Shown here piece by piece: positions 1 through 8,801 of a stretch of 64,000 bases of DNA. Under the pieces are notes generated by a model. The model saw nothing but the letters and a program-made list of their open reading frames with translations. It was not told the DNA's origin and made no database searches. The stretch comes from CALJIC01 sp039805565. Its GTDB lineage: Bacteria; Chloroflexota; Chloroflexia; Chloroflexales; Roseiflexaceae. Both the position numbers and the translations under genes were made by a program. Location: contig JBDLTZ010000336.1 in the NCBI GenBank assembly GCA_039805565.1, positions 20,590 to 84,589 on the forward strand, in the 5' to 3' direction. Each line of letters opens with the position of its first letter. Within the stretch, counting starts at the first letter, position 1.

Positions 1-16
1 ACTTGGCAGGGACGTT

Positions 17-68
17 GCTCGGTCGCCACGTGTGCGCCGCCGATTGGCGCGGCGCGTGGCGACCGAGC
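17..68 (-). terminator. Hairpin downstream of the enolase-superfamily gene
   Basis: A perfect 14-bp inverted repeat (arms 17-30 and 55-68) surrounds a 24-nt GC-rich loop that can itself pair. It lies about 60 nt past the stop of the leftward gene at 130-1266, so a transcription-end or mRNA-stabilising role is likely. No clear U tract follows, so this is not a textbook intrinsic terminator. Confidence 0.55.
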
Positions 69-129
69 GGGGTCACGACCGGGGCGGCGCGGAGGGCGTA
101 GGGCACCCGCGCCACCATTCCCGTAGGCC

Positions 130-1266
130 CTACAGACTGAGCAGGCGCTCCCCCGGCGCATAGCGCGCCAATGCGTCAGGGTCGAGCGCCACCCCGAGCC
201 CCGGCGAGTCGGGGATCGGCAGCATCCCGTCGGCGTCGAGGCGCCACGGCTGGGCGACGATCGCGTCCACGTAGGGCGAGCCGCTGATGTACTCCACCAG
301 ATCGGTGTCGGCGAAAGCCGAGGCCAGCTGGAGGTCGGCGGCCAGCCCGACGGCCGTGTTCCAGCCGTGCGGGATGAAGCGCGCGCCGTGCTCCTGCGCC
401 ATCCAGCCGATGCGTCGCTCCTCGCTGATGCCGCCCACCTTCGTGACATCCGGCTGCACGATGTCGAAGGCGCCGGCCGCCAGGAAGGGCTGGAACGCCT
501 GGCGCCGCGTGAGCACCTCGCCGCCGGCGATCGGCAGCGGTGCGCTTCGGCGCAGCAGCACGTAGTCGTCGAGCGCGTCGGGGCGCAGCGGCTCCTCGAA
601 CCAGGCCACGTCGTAGCTCGCCAGCATCTCGGCGGCGCGCAGCGCCCACTTGTAGCCGTTGCGCCAGAAGGCATCGCTCCCGCCCGCATCCACCATCAGC
701 GCGCACTCGGGGCCAACAGCCTCGCGCGCCGCCCGCACGATCGCCTCGTCCAGCGCGTGGCTCACCCGCCCGAACGGCCCCCACCCCATCTTGAAGGCGC
801 GGAAGCCCTGGGCCTTGATCAGGAGCAGGTGCTCGGCCAGCCGCCCCGGCTCGTCCATCAGCAGCGAGGCGTAGGGCCGCACGCGCTCGCGGTAGCGCCC
901 GCCAAGCAGCCGCCCCACCGGCTGGCCCGTGGCCTGGCCGAGCAGGTCCCAGAGGGCGATGTCGACCCCGCTGATGGCGTGGGTCAGCGACCCGCCGCGG
1001 CCGAGCCAGAAGGTGTGCTGGTGCAGCTTCTCGCTCACCCGCTCCGGCTCATCCGCCCGCTCGCCGATCAGCAGCGGCTCGAGCACCGCCAGCGCAGCTT
1101 TCACCAGCGCGTCACTCGTGAAGACGCTGCCGACCCCCACCAGCCCCGCGTCGGTGTGGACGGCCACCAGCGTGTGGACGCAGTCGTCGGGGCGCAGCTC
1201 GTTGTCCCAGCCGCCCTCCGGGGTGGCGCCGCGCAGGCCGGCGGCGCGGATCTCGCGGATCTTCAT
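130..1266 (-). CDS. Mandelate racemase/muconate lactonizing enzyme family protein (enolase superfamily)
   Basis: 378 residues, full length for the family. The N-terminal capping domain (about 1-120) and the TIM barrel are both present. Visible catalytic-site candidates are Lys159 (FKMGWG), metal ligands Asp193 (MVDAGG), Glu224/225 (WFEEPL) and Glu250 (GGE), and an Asp273/His300 pair (QPDVTK, PHGWNT) as in the mandelate-racemase subgroup. Such enzymes abstract the proton alpha to a carboxylate, most often to dehydrate or epimerise sugar acids; the substrate here is unknown. The ATG has a strong GGAGG site just upstream. The gene follows a creatininase-like gene on the same strand and diverges from the sugar-catabolic run, which suggests sugar-acid degradation in the cytoplasm. 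Confidence 0.9.
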   Translation of the reverse strand: MKIREIRAAGLRGATPEGGWDNELRPDDCVHTLVAVHTDAGLVGVGSVFTSDALVKAALAVLEPLLIGERADEPERVSEKLHQHTFWLGRGGSLTHAISGVDIALWDLLGQATGQPVGRLLGGRYRERVRPYASLLMDEPGRLAEHLLLIKAQGFRAFKMGWGPFGRVSHALDEAIVRAAREAVGPECALMVDAGGSDAFWRNGYKWALRAAEMLASYDVAWFEEPLRPDALDDYVLLRRSAPLPIAGGEVLTRRQAFQPFLAAGAFDIVQPDVTKVGGISEERRIGWMAQEHGARFIPHGWNTAVGLAADLQLASAFADTDLVEYISGSPYVDAIVAQPWRLDADGMLPIPDSPGLGVALDPDALARYAPGERLLSL

Positions 1267-1275
1267 AAGAGCCTC

Positions 1276-2097
1276 CTACCACGTCACGCGGCGCTGCGGC
1301 GGCTGGGCGTGCATGTCGCGCCGCTCGGCGATCGGCCACTCGCGCCACTCCCCCACGATCCCCACCAGGCGCGAGACAGCGGCCTCGAAGATCACCCGGC
1401 CTTTCTCGGCGCTGGCGGTGCGCGCGTCCCCGTGGACCCCCAGATCCGTCCAGCGGCTCCAGTAGTCGTTCAGGCGCACCGGCTTGTCGTAGGGGCTGTC
1501 CGAGCTCATGAACGTGCCCATGACATCGTCGCCCGCGCCGGCCTTATCCATCTGGACCCGCTCGGGGGCCAGGTGCAGGTAGAGCGAGGTCTCGAACTCG
1601 TCGGCGTGGGCGATCACGCGTGTGTCGCGCACCCGCTCGAAGGCCTCGAGCGCCAGCGTGATGTAGGTCACGGCCGCGCAGAGCGAGTCCGTCTCCAGCA
1701 CCGTCTTGCGCGCCACCAGGTCCACCAGCGGCGTGTTGGAGCCGTGGCCGTTGACGAGCAGGATCTTGCGGAAGCCGTGGTAGGCGACGCTCTTGGTGAT
1801 GTTGAGGCAGAAGGCGATGAACACCTCGGGCTCGATGTGGATGGTGCCGGGGAAGTCGATGTGGTGCAGGTTGAGCCCGTAGGAGATCGGCGGCAGGACG
1901 AGGACCTGGTCGGGCAGGCGCCGGCCGACCTCCAGGCAGACGGACTCCGCCAGGAAGACGTCGACGTCCAGCGGCAGGTGGCGGCCGTGCTGCTCGGTGG
2001 AGCCGGTGGGCAGTAGCACGACCTTCTGCATGGCGATCGCGTCGTTCATTTCGGCCCAGGTCAGGCGATTGTAGCGGTACTCGGTTGCGGCGCGCAT
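1276..2097 (-). CDS. Creatininase family amidohydrolase-like protein
   Basis: 273 residues, typical of the creatinine amidohydrolase family (metal-dependent hydrolases that open cyclic amides or cleave formamides). The N-terminal PTGSTEQHGRHLPLDVD block supplies candidate metal ligands Glu35, His37 and Asp46. NGHGSN around His118 supplies another. Many family members act on compounds other than creatinine, and the catabolic neighbours (enolase-superfamily enzyme 9 bp downstream; sugar isomerases and dehydrogenases across the divergent promoter) argue against creatinine here. The start has AGGA upstream. Confidence 0.88.
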   Translation of the reverse strand: MRAATEYRYNRLTWAEMNDAIAMQKVVLLPTGSTEQHGRHLPLDVDVFLAESVCLEVGRRLPDQVLVLPPISYGLNLHHIDFPGTIHIEPEVFIAFCLNITKSVAYHGFRKILLVNGHGSNTPLVDLVARKTVLETDSLCAAVTYITLALEAFERVRDTRVIAHADEFETSLYLHLAPERVQMDKAGAGDDVMGTFMSSDSPYDKPVRLNDYWSRWTDLGVHGDARTASAEKGRVIFEAAVSRLVGIVGEWREWPIAERRDMHAQPPQRRVTW

Positions 2098-2195
2098 CGT
2101 TCCTCCGAACGCTAAGCGGGGCTGCGGGTCGTCCGGTATGGCTTCCTGAAGGCTTGGGTCGCCACAATAGTACGGCGTGTGTCAAGCGTGGTCGC

Positions 2196-2224
2196 TTGCA
2201 GCATCGCGCGAGATCCGGTACACT
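2196..2224 (+). promoter_or_regulatory. Candidate promoter for the rightward sugar-catabolic run
   Basis: TTGCAG (2196-2201) and TACACT (2219-2224) are separated by exactly 17 nt and point toward the VOC gene at 2330. Each box matches the sigma70 consensus only partly, so this is a moderate call. It lies in the 232-bp divergent region between the creatininase-like and VOC genes, where nothing else is evident. Confidence 0.42.
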
Positions 2225-2329
2225 CGCAGCACTCAAGGACCACCGCACGTATCTTCTTCCGGCCCCGCCCCTTCGCACAGCCACGTGTCCGCGGCGACCG
2301 GCGTGCGGCCAGCAGACTGAGGAGACACC

Positions 2330-2713
2330 ATGCGCCTGGAGCACGTCGCCATCAACGTCGCAGAGCCGGACGCGATGGCAAGCTGGTACGTCGCCCACCT
2401 GGGGCTGCGCGTTGCCCGCCACATCCCCACGCCGAACCCCACCTACTTCCTGGCTGACGACGCCGGCAGCTTTATCGAGATCTACCGCAACCCCGCCGCT
2501 CCCATCCCGGACTACCCCTCGATCGCGCCGCTCATGCTGCACTTCGCCTTCGCGGTGGCGGACATCGAGGTCGAGGTGGCGCGCCTGGTGGCCGCTGGCG
2601 CCACCCAGCACGCGCCGATCGACGCCACGCCGGCGGGCGACCGCCTGGTGTTTCTGCGCGACCCGTGGCAGGTGACGATCCAGCTCGTCCAGCGCCGCAT
2701 CCCCCTGTCGTAG
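2330..2713 (+). CDS. VOC (glyoxalase/bleomycin-resistance fold) family protein
   Basis: 127 residues, the length of a single paired beta-alpha-beta-beta-beta module protein. His5 (EHVAIN) and His71 (MLHFAF) sit at the usual metal positions, and Glu50 lies in FIEIYRN. The C-terminal position normally held by a Glu metal ligand is Gln118 (VTIQLVQ), so metal use could differ from glyoxalase I. The ATG at 2330 has GAGGAG upstream. As first gene of the rightward catabolic run it may be an epimerase, isomerase or dioxygenase acting on a sugar-derived intermediate; the substrate cannot be read from the sequence. Confidence 0.82.
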   Translation: MRLEHVAINVAEPDAMASWYVAHLGLRVARHIPTPNPTYFLADDAGSFIEIYRNPAAPIPDYPSIAPLMLHFAFAVADIEVEVARLVAAGATQHAPIDATPAGDRLVFLRDPWQVTIQLVQRRIPLS

Positions 2714-2737
2714 ACGCGCGAGCGCCAAGCGGGGGCC

Positions 2738-2754
2738 TGGGGGCGCAGCCCCCA
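2738..2754. repeat. GC-rich intergenic palindrome (GGGGGC-GCA-GCCCCC type)
   Basis: A 7-bp perfect stem with a GCA loop, followed by AAAAAA on the + strand, between the VOC and SDR genes. The same core (GGGGCGCAGCCCC) recurs as the centre of the 37-bp tandem repeat at 10976-11150, so it looks like a dispersed palindromic element of this genome rather than a gene-specific terminator. Confidence 0.6.
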
Positions 2755-2821
2755 AAAAACACAACACCACACTGTTCGCGGGTGGCGCGCGAGCGCCACA
2801 GCTGACCGAGAGGAACTCCCC

Positions 2822-3688
2822 ATGCGCCTGGAGGGCAAAGTCGCCATCGTGGCCGGCGCCGGCTGGGGCGGGATCGGCGCCGCCATCGCCCACCGCTTCG
2901 CGCGCGAGGGGGCGCGCGTGGTGATCAACGCCGACCGCCGCCTCGAGACCCTGGAGGAGACCGCCGCCCGCATCCGCGCCGACGGCGGCGAGGTCGAGCT
3001 TGTGCCGGGGGACGTCACTGACCCGGCCGCCTGGGAGGCGATGGTCCGCGCCGCCCGCGAGCGCTTCGGCCGGCTCGACACGCTGGTGCATAACCCGGCC
3101 TACGCCGTGATGAAGCGCGCGGGCGACCTGACCGACGAGGAGATCGACCGCAGCCTCGACGTGACACTGCGCGGCCCGCTCCTCTCCGTGCGCCACTGCG
3201 CCCCCGAGCTGGCGCGCTCCGGCGGCGGCTCGATCATCTTTATCTCCACCGTCAACGCCACTGTCACCAACCCGCGCTTCGCGATCTACAGCGTCGCCAA
3301 GGCCGGCGTCAACGCCCTGGCGCGGAGCGTGGCGCTCGACTACGGCCGCGACGGCATCCGCTGCAATGCGATCGCCCCCGGCCAGATCGTTGGCGAGCGC
3401 GAGGCCGCTACCCTTGCCCACAACCCGCTCGAGGACCAGCTCTCGCGCGACTGCTACCCGCTCGGGCGCTACGGCCGCCCCGAGGACGTGGCCGGCGCGG
3501 CGCTGTTCCTGGCCTCGGACGACGCCTCCTTCGTGACGGGCGTCGTGCTCACGGTGGACGGCGGGCTCACGCTCCAGTCCCCCGAGGCACTGGTGCGCCC
3601 GTCGTTCCGCTCGCGCTGGCGCGATGATATCCTGGCGCCGCGGCCCAGCGACGACACTCCAGAGGCGCCCGACGTCTTCGCGCCCTGA
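2822..3688 (+). CDS. SDR family oxidoreductase
   Basis: 288 residues, a classical short-chain dehydrogenase. The nucleotide loop is AGAGWGGIG (11-19), Asp64 sits in the GDV motif, and the catalytic residues are Ser142 (FISTVN), Tyr156 and Lys160 (YSVAK). The NNAG motif is altered to HNPA (90-93). The C-terminus carries about 35 extra residues beyond the usual VDGG ending. It presumably oxidises or reduces a sugar hydroxyl with NAD(P). AGAGGAA precedes the ATG. A TIM-barrel isomerase gene starts about 50 nt downstream. Confidence 0.9.
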   Translation: MRLEGKVAIVAGAGWGGIGAAIAHRFAREGARVVINADRRLETLEETAARIRADGGEVELVPGDVTDPAAWEAMVRAARERFGRLDTLVHNPAYAVMKRAGDLTDEEIDRSLDVTLRGPLLSVRHCAPELARSGGGSIIFISTVNATVTNPRFAIYSVAKAGVNALARSVALDYGRDGIRCNAIAPGQIVGEREAATLAHNPLEDQLSRDCYPLGRYGRPEDVAGAALFLASDDASFVTGVVLTVDGGLTLQSPEALVRPSFRSRWRDDILAPRPSDDTPEAPDVFAP

Positions 3689-3738
3689 CATCCGCTCCGA
3701 AGATGGGGAGGTGGAGGGCGAGGCCCTCCAGGCAATCG

Positions 3739-4575
3739 ATGAAGATTGGCTACTGCACCTGGGGCATGCCGACCGTCCCAGTCGACACGATCATCCCGTT
3801 CCTCGCCCGCCTCGGCTACGACGGCGTCGAGCTCACCGTGATCCCCGGCTACACCACTGAGCTTACCTCGATGGATGCCGCCGAGCGCCGACGCATCGCG
3901 TCCATGCTCAAGGACCACCGCCTCGAGCTGCCCGCCATCGCCGGCCACACCAGCATGGTAGACCGCGACCCCGACGTGGCCCGCGAGCACTGGGCGCGTC
4001 TCACCGGCGCCGTAGACCTGGCGACCGAGTGGGCGATCGGCGGCGCGCCCCCGGCGATGGACACGACCGTTGGCGGCACGCCCGAGGACTGGGAGCCGCT
4101 CAAGGGGCTGCTGCTCGAGCGCCTGGGCGAGCTCGTGCGCTACGGCGAGCAGCGCGGCGTGGTGATCGCCGTCGAGCCGCACGTCGGCTCGATGCTCGAC
4201 ACCCCCGAGCGCACGCTCGAGCTGCTGGGCGCGATCGACTCGCCGTTTCTCAGGCTGAACTTCGACATCAGCCACTTCAACGTCGTCGGCATCCCCTACG
4301 CCGAGTCAGTCGCCGCGCTGGCGCCGCACACCGTCCACACCCACGTCAAGAGCGAGCGCGGCCGCGCCCCGGATCACGAGTTCCTCATCCCCGGCGAGGC
4401 CCCGTTCGACTGGGTCGGCTACCTGCACGCCATGCGCGCCGCCGGCTACGACGACTACATCACCGCCGAGGTGAGCATCATGGTGCAGCGCCGCCCCGGG
4501 TACGACCCGCTGGCGGCCGCCGAGCTGACCTACGCGACGCTCGACCGCGCCTTCCGGCAGGCGGGCATGCGATGA
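3739..4575 (+). CDS. Sugar phosphate isomerase/epimerase family protein (AP-endonuclease-2-like TIM barrel)
   Basis: 278 residues from the ATG that begins MKIGYCTWGMP, the natural first beta strand; an upstream in-frame ATG at 3703 would add 12 unlikely residues. Candidate metal-binding positions lie in AVEPHVGS, NFDISHF, HTHVKSE and TAEVSIM, the usual Glu/Asp/His/Glu pattern of xylose-isomerase-like barrels. Such proteins isomerise or epimerise sugars, keto-sugars or inositol derivatives. Its stop overlaps the next start by 4 bp (ATGA), so the two barrel proteins are translationally coupled and probably act on consecutive intermediates. Confidence 0.88.
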   Translation: MKIGYCTWGMPTVPVDTIIPFLARLGYDGVELTVIPGYTTELTSMDAAERRRIASMLKDHRLELPAIAGHTSMVDRDPDVAREHWARLTGAVDLATEWAIGGAPPAMDTTVGGTPEDWEPLKGLLLERLGELVRYGEQRGVVIAVEPHVGSMLDTPERTLELLGAIDSPFLRLNFDISHFNVVGIPYAESVAALAPHTVHTHVKSERGRAPDHEFLIPGEAPFDWVGYLHAMRAAGYDDYITAEVSIMVQRRPGYDPLAAAELTYATLDRAFRQAGMR

Positions 4576-5411
4576 GGCTCTCCTGCCTGCCGGTCTCGCT
4601 GTACGCCGAGTTCGCGGCCGGGCGGCGCACGCTGGGCGACTGGCTCCGGCTGGCGGCCGACCTCGGGCTGAACGGCGCGGACCTGAGCGTGGCGCATGTG
4701 GACCGCGCGCCGGCCGCGCTGGACAGCCTCAGGCGCGAGGCGGCCGACGCGGGGGTGCAGATCGTCATGCTCGCCACCTACACCGACTTCACCCAGCCCG
4801 ACGCGGCCGAGCGCGCCCGCCAGACCGACGACCTGCGCGGCTGGATCGACGCCGCCCATCGGCTCGGGGCGCGCTTCCTGCGCGTCACCGCCGGCCAGGC
4901 CCACGCGGGGGTGGCCGAGGAGGAGGGGCTGGCGTGGGCCGCCACTGGGCTCACCGCCTGCCTGGAGGACGCGCGGGCGGCGGGGGTGGCGCTGCTGTAC
5001 GAAAACCATGTGCGCGGCGCCGTGTGGAGTGCGAACGACTTCACCCAGCCGGCGGCGCGCTTCCTCGAGGTGGCGCGGCGCACGGCCGGGAGCGGCCTCG
5101 GCGTCCTGTTCGACACCGCCAACCCGCTGGCGCTGCGCGATGACCCGCTGGCGCTGCTGGAGCAGGTGCGCGAGCGCATCGGCGCGGTGCACCTCAGCGA
5201 CATCCGGCAGCCGGGCGCGTTCGAGCCGGTGGTGCTCGGCAGCGGCGCGGCCCCGATTGTGCCGGTGCTGCGCAGGCTGGTAGCGAGCGGCTGGGACGGC
5301 TGGCTGAGCATCGAGGAGGCCAGCCGCACCGGCGAGGAAGGGCTACGGCGCGCGGTGGCCTATGCAGACCGGGCCTGGGCTGAGGCGGGCGGCCGGTCGC
5401 GTGAGATGTAA
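4572..5411 (+). CDS. Second sugar phosphate isomerase/epimerase family protein
   Basis: 279 residues starting at MRLSCLPVSLYAEF. The start overlaps the preceding stop codon (ATGA at 4572-4575), which fixes it; the reading frame is open further upstream only as a GC-rich artefact. Barrel motifs include LLYENHVRG, VLFDTANPLAL, AVHLSDIR and LSIEEASR, matching the metal-binding Glu, Asp, His and Glu of the AP-endonuclease-2 superfamily. It diverges clearly from its neighbour, so it is a paralogous family member, not a duplication. Substrate unknown. Confidence 0.87.
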   Translation: MRLSCLPVSLYAEFAAGRRTLGDWLRLAADLGLNGADLSVAHVDRAPAALDSLRREAADAGVQIVMLATYTDFTQPDAAERARQTDDLRGWIDAAHRLGARFLRVTAGQAHAGVAEEEGLAWAATGLTACLEDARAAGVALLYENHVRGAVWSANDFTQPAARFLEVARRTAGSGLGVLFDTANPLALRDDPLALLEQVRERIGAVHLSDIRQPGAFEPVVLGSGAAPIVPVLRRLVASGWDGWLSIEEASRTGEEGLRRAVAYADRAWAEAGGRSREM

Positions 5412-5478
5412 TCCACAGTGCGCCTGGCAAGGTCTTGTCGACAAGCAGGCAGGCTCTGATTGCAGAAAGGTTCACCAT

Positions 5479-6246
5479 ATGCCTAACGCGCTCTCCTTCG
5501 GCCTCGCCGGCAAGGTTGTGGTCGTCACTGGCGCCGGGCGCGGCATCGGCAAGGCGATCGCCGAGTCCTGCGCCGCCGCCGGCGCCCACCTGGCGCTCGG
5601 CAGCCGCACCGTGGACGAGAGCCGCGCCACCGCCGAGACCTGCCGCGCCCTCGGCGTGCGCGCCGAGGCCTGGGAGCTCGACGTGGCCAGCGTCCCCAGC
5701 ATCAACGCGTTCGTCGCCCAGGCGCTGGAAGCCTTCGGCCGTATCGACGCCCTCGTGAACAACGCCGGCGTCAACGTGCAGAAGGCGGCGGTGGACTACA
5801 CCGAGCAGGAGTTCGACTACATCACCGACGTCAACCTCAAGGGCGCGTTCTTCATGTCCACCGCCGTTGCGCGCAGCATGATCGCCCGCGGCGGGGGCGG
5901 CAGCATCGTCCAGATCACCTCCCAGGTGGGCGTGGTCGGCGGCGCGCTGCGCAGCGTCTACAGCGGCGCGAAGGGTGGCGTCGGCAACCTGACACGCTCG
6001 CTGGCCGCCGAGTGGGCGCCGCACCAGATCACCGTCAACTGCGTCGCGCCGACCTTCACGCGCACGCCCATGCTGGAGCAGGCGCTCCAGAACCCAGCCT
6101 TCGCCAAGAACCTCGAGAAGGTGCCGATGGGTCGCACCGCCGAGCCCGAGGAGATCGCCGCCGCCGTGGTCTTCCTGGCCTCCGACGCCGCCCGCATGGT
6201 CACCGGCCAGACTCTGTGCGTAGACGGCGGCTACACGGCCGTGTGA
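5479..6246 (+). CDS. SDR family oxidoreductase (FabG-like)
   Basis: 255 residues from the ATG at 5479, which has AGAAAGG upstream; an earlier in-frame ATG would run into the previous gene. All classical SDR motifs are intact: TGAGRGIG (17-24), NNAG (94-97), Ser148, and Tyr161/Lys165 (YSGAK), ending in VDGGY. It is more canonical than the SDR at 2822. In this context it is more likely a sugar or polyol dehydrogenase than a fatty-acid reductase, because no acyl-carrier genes are nearby. Confidence 0.9.
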   Translation: MPNALSFGLAGKVVVVTGAGRGIGKAIAESCAAAGAHLALGSRTVDESRATAETCRALGVRAEAWELDVASVPSINAFVAQALEAFGRIDALVNNAGVNVQKAAVDYTEQEFDYITDVNLKGAFFMSTAVARSMIARGGGGSIVQITSQVGVVGGALRSVYSGAKGGVGNLTRSLAAEWAPHQITVNCVAPTFTRTPMLEQALQNPAFAKNLEKVPMGRTAEPEEIAAAVVFLASDAARMVTGQTLCVDGGYTAV

Positions 6247-6256
6247 TACGCACGTC

Positions 6257-6298
6257 GTGAGCCGTGAGTTTTGAGTCGTGAGTCGTGGGGCGTGAGGA
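6257..6298. repeat. Degenerate heptamer repeat (GTGAGTC type)
   Basis: Six consecutive 7-bp units close to GTGAGTC (gtgagcc, gtgagtt, ttgagtc, gtgagtc, gtggggc, gtgagga) begin 10 bp after the stop of the SDR gene. This orientation carries TGA in the unit, so it is closed in every frame. Confidence 0.6.
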
Positions 6299-6340
6299 GC
6301 GTCTCCACCGCACGATGCACCACACACCCTATGCCTGGGA

Positions 6341-6370
6341 GCGTTCAGCGTTCAGCGTTCAGCGTTCAGC
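6341..6370. repeat. Heptamer tandem repeat (GCGTTCA)4
   Basis: Four exact copies of GCGTTCA plus two further bases, ending about 20 bp before the ATG at 6390. On this strand the repeat has no stop codon in any frame; the complement contains TGA. One of several heptamer arrays in the window. Confidence 0.85.
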
Positions 6371-6389
6371 TCTCACAGTGGAGACCCCA

Positions 6390-7517
6390 ATGCCAAAGAA
6401 GCTCCGCGCAGCCGTGATCGGCTGCGGCACGATCGCCACCGTCCACCTGCGCGGCTACCTCGACAGCGGCCGCTACGAGATCGTGGCGCTCGCCGATTTG
6501 GACGAGGCCGCGATGGCCGAGAAGGACCGCGCGCACGGCATCAGCCCGCGCCACTACACCGACGCCCGCGCCATGCTCGCGGAAGAGCGCCCCGACGTGG
6601 TCTCGGTCTGCACCTGGCACGCCGGCCACGCCCCCTGGACGATCGCCGCCGCCGCGCACCGGCCCAAGGCCATCCTGGTGGAGAAGCCGATGGCCGACAC
6701 CCTAGGCCACGCCGAGCAGATGCTGGTGGCCTGCAACCGCAACGGCGTCAAGCTGGCCATCTCGCACCAGCGCCGCTTCATCCCCTCCTACACCCTGGCG
6801 CGCGACCTGATCGCGGCGGGCGCGATCGGGCAGGTGCGGCTGATCCAGAGCTTCGCGGCCGACGGCCTGCCGAACTACAGCACCCACCAGGCCGACATGT
6901 ACCGCTACCTGCTCAGCGACGTCGAGTGCGACTGGGTAATGGGCAACGTGGAGCGCAAGACCGACCGCTACGAGCGCTCGACGCGCATCGAGGACTGCGC
7001 CATCGGCACGTTCCACTTCACCAACGGCGCGGTGGCGCTGCTGCTGAGCGACGTGACCCCCACGGTCTACCAGGGCGCGTGGATCTACGGCACGGACGGG
7101 ATGATCAACCTCACGACCTATAACCTCCAACTCATGAACCGCGAGACCGGCGGGCGGTGGCAGCTGCACGAGCCGGACGGGCGCTACCACAACCTGGCCG
7201 AGCACGGCGACCAGCTCGAGTGGTTCGAGGCCCCCGCCGCACAGATGGCCGAGCTGGCCGACTGGGTCGAGGGCGCGCACGACGACTTCCGCGGCGAGGC
7301 GATCAACGGCATGAAGGCGCTCCAGATGATCCACGCGGTCTACGAGTCGGCCCGGCGCCACGAGAAGGTGCTGCTGCCGTTGCAGACGCGCGACAATCCG
7401 CTCGACCTGATGGTGGAGTCGGGCCACCTGACGCCCGAGCGCCCCGGCGCCTACGACATCCGCGCCTTCCTGCTGCGCGGCGAGCGCATGACGTCGGACG
7501 CCGAGGGGACGAAGTAG
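6390..7517 (+). CDS. Gfo/Idh/MocA family oxidoreductase
   Basis: 375 residues starting at MPKKLRAAVIGCGTIA, placed there because the Rossmann GCGTIA loop (11-16) should begin within the first 15 residues. The upstream open frame merely translates the heptamer repeat. EKPMAD provides the EKP motif with its catalytic-site lysine. A C-terminal alpha/beta substrate domain follows. These enzymes oxidise or reduce sugars, inositols or keto-sugars with NAD(P). First of three paralogs in tandem; they may handle successive oxidation steps, as in inositol or 3-keto-glycoside pathways. Confidence 0.88.
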   Translation: MPKKLRAAVIGCGTIATVHLRGYLDSGRYEIVALADLDEAAMAEKDRAHGISPRHYTDARAMLAEERPDVVSVCTWHAGHAPWTIAAAAHRPKAILVEKPMADTLGHAEQMLVACNRNGVKLAISHQRRFIPSYTLARDLIAAGAIGQVRLIQSFAADGLPNYSTHQADMYRYLLSDVECDWVMGNVERKTDRYERSTRIEDCAIGTFHFTNGAVALLLSDVTPTVYQGAWIYGTDGMINLTTYNLQLMNRETGGRWQLHEPDGRYHNLAEHGDQLEWFEAPAAQMAELADWVEGAHDDFRGEAINGMKALQMIHAVYESARRHEKVLLPLQTRDNPLDLMVESGHLTPERPGAYDIRAFLLRGERMTSDAEGTK

Positions 7518-7535
7518 CACACACGGAGGAGCAAT

Positions 7536-8801
7536 ATGCCCCCTATACCACTCGCGATCGTGGGCTGCGGCGGCATGGGCCACCGCCACCTCTACGGCCT
7601 GGCCGAGCTGCGCCGCGCTGGCTGGGAAGACTTCGAGCTGGTCGCCGCCTGCGACCCGGTCACGTCCAACGCCGAGTCGCTCGCCGACCAGGCCGCTGAA
7701 TTCTTCGACGAGCGCCCGCGTGTCGTCGCCAGCCTCGGCGAGCTTGCCGCGCTCGGCGTGCAGGCGGTGGACATCACCACCACGCCGCGCTCGCACCACG
7801 TGGTGGCCGCCGACGCCCTCAGCCACGGCTGGCACGTGATGGTCGAGAAACCGCTCGGGCTGACCGTGCGCGCGGGCAATGTCATCCGCCGCGCCGTGCG
7901 CGCGAGCGGGCGCGTGCTGAGCGTTGCCGAGAACTACCGGCGCGACCCGGTCAACCGGCTGGCGAAGGCGCTGATCGACGCGGGCGCGATCGGGACCCCG
8001 CGCCTGGCCGTCCACCACGTCGTCGAGGGCTCGGACCAGATGCTGATCTCAGTCTGGCGCCATCAGAAGGACCAGAGCGGCGTACTGATCGACGTCGGCG
8101 TACACTTCGCCGACATGCTCGAGTACTTCCTCGGCCCGATCGACGCCGTGTACGCCCAGACCCGCCTGCACGAGCCGGTGCGCCACAACGCGGCGGCCAC
8201 CGGCGGGCAGGCGCTCGCCAACCCCTCGGGGGTGTACGGCCGCTGGCAGAAGGAGATGCCGGCCACCTTCGCGGCCACTGCCGAGGACGCCGCCTACGGC
8301 ACGCTCACCTTCCGCAGCGGGGCCGTGGGCCAGTACATCGAGGACCACGCCGGCCACGGCCCGAGCATCTGGGTGCGCCAGATCCACGGCTCGCGCGGGA
8401 TGCTGAGCCTGCCGGTAGACCGCACCGGCGCGCAGATTACGCTGCACCGTGTGGGTCAGGACGACATAACCGGCGAGGCGCTGCTTGAGCTGGTGCCGGA
8501 GTTCCGGCTCGACGAGGTGACGGGCACGCTGTTCGGCGGCGAGCGCCTGGCCGGCTACACCCTGCCGTTCGCTGAGGTGGATCGCAAGCTGCTCGGGATC
8601 GAGTACGCCGACTTCGCCGCCGCCATCCGCGGCGAGCACCCGCCCGAGGTAGACGTCGAGCAGGGCGCGCGCTCGGTGGCGATCGCGTACGCGCTGCTCG
8701 AGTCGAGCGCAGCGGGCCGGCTAGTGACGGTGGACGAGGTGCTCGACGAGCGCGCTGACGCCTACCAGCGCTCGATCGACGCCGGGATGGGGCTGGTGTG
8801 A
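7536..8801 (+). CDS. Gfo/Idh/MocA family oxidoreductase
   Basis: 421 residues, the longest of the three paralogs. The start has GGAGG about 6 nt upstream. The Rossmann loop is GCGGMGHRH near the N-terminus, and VEKPLGL carries the EKP motif. The middle contains a longer loop (through QALANPSGVYGRWQ) absent from the neighbours. It begins 18 nt after the previous gene and ends overlapping the next start (GTGA), so it sits in the middle of an operon. Specific substrate unknown. Confidence 0.88.
   Translation: MPPIPLAIVGCGGMGHRHLYGLAELRRAGWEDFELVAACDPVTSNAESLADQAAEFFDERPRVVASLGELAALGVQAVDITTTPRSHHVVAADALSHGWHVMVEKPLGLTVRAGNVIRRAVRASGRVLSVAENYRRDPVNRLAKALIDAGAIGTPRLAVHHVVEGSDQMLISVWRHQKDQSGVLIDVGVHFADMLEYFLGPIDAVYAQTRLHEPVRHNAAATGGQALANPSGVYGRWQKEMPATFAATAEDAAYGTLTFRSGAVGQYIEDHAGHGPSIWVRQIHGSRGMLSLPVDRTGAQITLHRVGQDDITGEALLELVPEFRLDEVTGTLFGGERLAGYTLPFAEVDRKLLGIEYADFAAAIRGEHPPEVDVEQGARSVAIAYALLESSAAGRLVTVDEVLDERADAYQRSIDAGMGLV

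Noticed and set aside
118..175. Possible further small gene left of the enolase-superfamily gene
   Set aside because: The first 129 bases contain only the hairpin and no start codon with a ribosome site in a useful frame.
1544..3691. Long leftward open frame of 715 codons across the creatininase-VOC-SDR region
   Set aside because: It overlaps three well-supported genes in other frames and shows only Arg/Ala/Gly-rich sequence with no domain.
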